A stretch of 64,000 bases of DNA from Odontocerum albicorne (Eukaryota; Arthropoda; Insecta; Trichoptera; Odontoceridae). The stretch lies in contig OX463849.1 of assembly GCA_949825065.1 (NCBI GenBank), positions 39,957,852 through 40,021,851 on the forward strand, read 5' to 3'. The number at the start of each line of letters is the position of its first letter. Positions within the stretch are counted from its first letter, which is position 1. Positions 60,800 through 64,000 of the stretch are shown one piece after another. The notes below the pieces were generated by a model. That model was not told the origin of the DNA and did not search any database. It saw only the letters and a list, made by a program, of their open reading frames with translations. The position numbers and the translations under genes were made by a program.

Positions 60800-63291
60800 C
60801 AGGGGTCGGCAACCTTTTAGCTGTGGTGTGCCAAGCCACTCTACCAATATGATTCAGGGTGCCGCCTTAATTCTAAATTATATAATGGGGTTCTAGAGGA
60901 GAAGAATTTTATACCAAATTTATCTTTTAAACATATTTATTAAAAAATAACATAAAATTCTAACATAAATTAAAAAAATTTAATGCGAACCTTGTCCCTG
61001 CACATTTTTGCTTAATATTTCAATATCAGGGGTATAATTTGTGACTTTTAATTTCACACAAGATTCTGAATGTTCAGTTGTTAAACGACTTCTTTGTGGA
61101 CTCAAAATATGTTTCATGTGAGAAAAAATTTGTTCACAGAGATATGTGGAACCAAAAGCGGAAAGGAGAGCACATGCAATTTTCTTTAAACAATTAAATC
61201 TTTCCGGCAATGACATCCAACAATTTAATATAGCAGTCGATTTTTCCATAGAGTCATCTTCCAGATTTTTTCGTAATTCCTTAAATTTTGTTTTCCATAA
61301 TTCTGAAGATATTAGTTCGATAAGTTCCATTTCAAAATTATCAACATTCATCCACTCAAAAATTGAAAAATCAAACGGGATTATTAATGGATCTATTAAA
61401 TCTGGTTTTATGAGGAAGGAAAATATAGGCACATGAGCTTCAAAGTCTTTGCATCTTCTGGAAAATTCATCTTTAAGTGCTTCAACGTAGGTTTTAAGTT
61501 CATCTTTGTCTATGGTCGATTTATTTGCAAGCGCTTTAACATTTGGGAAGTATTTGTAGGTACTAGTATTAATATCACATAAAAATATATTTAATTTTGT
61601 AGCAAATCCTGTCCAATATTCAAAAAGTTCGAGCACACTTTGGCGCTTTCCTTGCAATCTTAAGTTTAGTTCATTGAGATGTTTAGTTATATCAGTCAGA
61701 AACATCAATTTGCATAACCATTCTTTATCGTTCAATTCGGGGAAATGTTGTTCCTTTTCATTAAGAAAAACTTTAATGTGTTCCAGACATGACACAAACT
61801 TATTCAAGACATTGCCTCGACTAAGCCAACGAACATGGCTGTATAAGGGGAGGTCAACATATTCACTTTCTATTTCTTCTAAAAGAGATTTAAATTGCCT
61901 GTGTGTCAATGAAGAGCGAGACACTATGAAATTAACTATTTTAACAACAGTGTTCATTACAGGAATTAAGCGCTGTGACGAAATTTTGGCAACTAAACTT
62001 TCCTGGTGTATTATACAATGGAAGTTCAATATTTTATGTCCAATATGATTTTCAAGAAGTTTGACAAATCCTCTATCCTTGCCAACCATTGCAGGTGCGC
62101 CGTCAGTAGTTACACAAAATATTTTTTTGATATTAATGTTCTTGCTGTCAAAACAATTTATGAATGAAGCAAGAATATCCTGCCCCTTAGTTGTCCCAGA
62201 CAGAGGAATCAAATTGCACAATTCTTCATAAACTTGACCTTTATCACAATACCGTGCAAATACTGCAAGCCGCGCAATATCATTTACATCGGTACTTTCA
62301 TCAACAGCGACGCTAAATGCAACAGCTTCTTGTAATCCAGAATTCTGTTTTGTTGTTACATTGTCTGCCATTTCAGTTATTCTTCTTTCAATTGTTCGCG
62401 CAGAAGCCGGTATTTCTCGAATTCGGGATAATATGGTTTGTTGGTTAGGTAAATCGCTAAACAACTTTTCAGCACTTTTTATAAAGATTTCCTTTATATA
62501 TTCCCCATCTGTAAAGGGTTTGCCTTTGGCAGCTATGCAATGAGCAATTGCGAAGCTGCATTCTGTCGCTTTAGGCTTCGTTCCAGTTATTCCACAAAAA
62601 AAAAGTTACTTGTTTCTTATAACCAGAAACAGCTCTCTTTATAGTTTCACATTTCTCATCGTTGCTATTAAATGTGGACTGATGTTTGGTTTGGAAATGT
62701 CTTTGTACACTTGACGTGCGGCATACGACACTTTCGCGACATATCGCACATACAGCACGATCCTTTTGTTGTATAAATCCATATTCATTCGTCCAATAGT
62801 CTTGAAACCCGCGAACATTTAGTTTTTGTTTCTTACCCTCCATTTGATTAAATATGGATGAATTATAACAAATATTAAACCAATAAGATACAAGTCTTCA
62901 CAAAAAAGTTAGAACGGAAAGTAACGACCAGTATTAAACGAAATGCAAGTTTAACTGGTATTACAGGCAAATGGTGCGCAGTAGCAAAACGAGAAAGAGA
63001 GGGGCGAATGTCATTCCGGCTTGAACATACGTGAAGTCCGCTTCGATAACTAGTCGGCGCTACGCATGTTTCATCCCTTTTACTCCGAATGCGCTCTCAC
63101 TCACCCTTCGCGCAGATTTTCGTGACATTGGCGAGCCACGTTAGATAAATAATTATAATTAAACATTTTCTCTTATTTAAAAATCACTTCGTCTCGATAT
63201 TTTCGCGATTTCCCTGATTATTTGTAGAGTGCCATTCAGAACCCCATCGCGTGCCAAGCCTGGCACGCGTGCCATAGGTTGCCGACGCCTG
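60800..63291 (-). mobile_element. hAT DNA transposon 2 (2.5 kb), nearly intact
   Basis: TIRs CAGGGGTCGGCAACCT at 60800 and, inverted, CAGGCGTCGGCAACCT at 63291. The flanking 8-bp duplication is GTCAAGAG / GTCTAGAG (60792-60799 and 63292-63299, one mismatch). Between them is a single transposase gene on the minus strand with one frameshift. Confidence 0.95.
60980..62843 (-). pseudogene. hAT transposase (BED finger), one homopolymer frameshift
   Basis: Starts at ATG 62843 (MEGKKQKLNVRGFQDYW). A BED-type zinc finger has Cys32, Cys35, His49 and His54. At about 62588-62599 a run of nine A/T bases puts the frame out; the next frame continues smoothly as CGITGTKPKATECSFAIAHC and KGKPFTDGEYIKEIF. 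The hAT core follows: SVAVDESTDVNDIARL (catalytic Asp block), VTTDGAPAMVGKDRGF, CIIHQESLVAK, HVRWLSRGNVLN, and the dimerisation block SAFGSTYLCEQIFSHMKHIL with RSRLTTEH. The total would be about 620 aa, normal for the family, and no other lesion is seen. The run could be a real mutation or an assembly error; if the latter, the gene is intact. The family has given rise to host genes such as GTF2IRD2, but the perfect TIR context says transposon here. Confidence 0.9.
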
Positions 63292-63299
63292 GTCTAGAG

Positions 63300-64000
63300 T
63301 GTTAAAACTCACTAACATTTAAATTCAAAAGGTGTCTGTTTTACTCGGGTTATTTGTCACGATATTAAAAGTAAACACTCTCGCAACTCAGAACGAAAGG
63401 GAACGAGGTATCTGCAGAAGGAAATTTCTCGGCTACAGGTTGTTTGAGAATATACAAAAATAAGAGTTTAGAATGGAAGTTTTTTTTTTCCATAATGTTT
63501 CCATCAAATCTGTTCACCGCGTTAAAAATCAAATTCCACGAATCCTGTGCGCGGCACAATTTCGGCGTTTTTAAATTTCTAAGTTTAAACGTGTATTTTG
63601 TTTAGAACCACTGATATTTGATTACACCACCAAGTAAACATGACATTCAAGTAATTATCTGATAGTAAATAATAGTCATTACTCTTAAGGAGACTCATTA
63701 AATAAAGGAGATAAACTAAACATTACGTAAAATAAACAAAGGAATGCTACGATCAAAGCAATGATTCATTACACTCACCTAATCAAATGCATATAGCACT
63801 AGTAATGTTTATTTACGTAAGAGAGACTCATCGCAGGACTCGATTCGCGCGACAGGTCGTTACATGTGACGCAATAGCTGGAAATATTGAGAAACCAAAA
63901 AAAATCGGCGCTCTGTTTATTCAACAATATCTCATAAACTAATATATTATTTGACAAGGTTTTCAGAGATGTCGCTAGAATAAAGATTATTTAAAATTTT
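63300..64000. other. No gene seen
   Basis: Spacer up to the window end. The minus-strand ORF at 63365-63559 has no motif. Confidence 0.5.

Overview
The window looks like a gene-poor, AT-rich piece of an arthropod (most likely insect) nuclear genome. I found no convincing host gene and no RNA gene that looks functional. Nearly everything recognisable is a transposable element, an element relic, or a tandem repeat. The insect assignment rests on the company of families seen (mariner, hAT, Jockey-clade LINE, Helitron, TTAA-type MITEs, tRNA-derived SINEs) and on base composition. The species cannot be named from the sequence.

Layout. 0-10 kb: an LTR end, non-LTR reverse-transcriptase relics, a Helitron fragment, satellites, hAT-type MITEs, a SINE, a deleted mariner (7534-8256) and a solo LTR (9409-9824). 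10-14 kb: a 3.4 kb hAT element (10284-13716) with an exact 8-bp target duplication, broken by a solo LTR inside its transposase. 14-30 kb: mariner relics, a deleted mariner with an internal duplication, LINE tails, two Helitron 5' ends with one 3' end, a TTAA insertion inside a tandem array, and a large fold-back (26100-27958). 30-43 kb: paired TTAA elements, a 225-bp tandem array split by a mariner, a mariner-derived fold-back (37248-38244), a Tigger/pogo-like end, and an apparently intact irritans-like mariner (CDS 39653-40702) nested in another DDE transposon relic. 44-49 kb: deleted mariners, LINE relics and four satellites (23, 131, 110 and 22 bp). 49.6-55 kb: an apparently full-length Jockey-clade LINE with two intact ORFs. 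55-64 kb: MITEs, LINE relics and a nearly intact hAT (60800-63291).

The most interesting signal is not a gene. The octamer TACGAGTA (either strand) occurs at 18 places I could count, several times more than composition predicts. At three sites where a paralogous copy lies in the same window, the difference is exactly a 6-bp insertion: the target TA is duplicated around CGAG. A fourth comparison agrees apart from one base. This is what an excision footprint of a Tc1/mariner element looks like, and a mariner in this window (32833-33790) has termini (CT at one end, CG at the other, flanked by TA) that predict the octamer. Other leads are mariner deletion derivatives sharing breakpoints, two independent fold-backs built from mariner transposase starts, and nested insertions whose removal restores the host element's reading frame.
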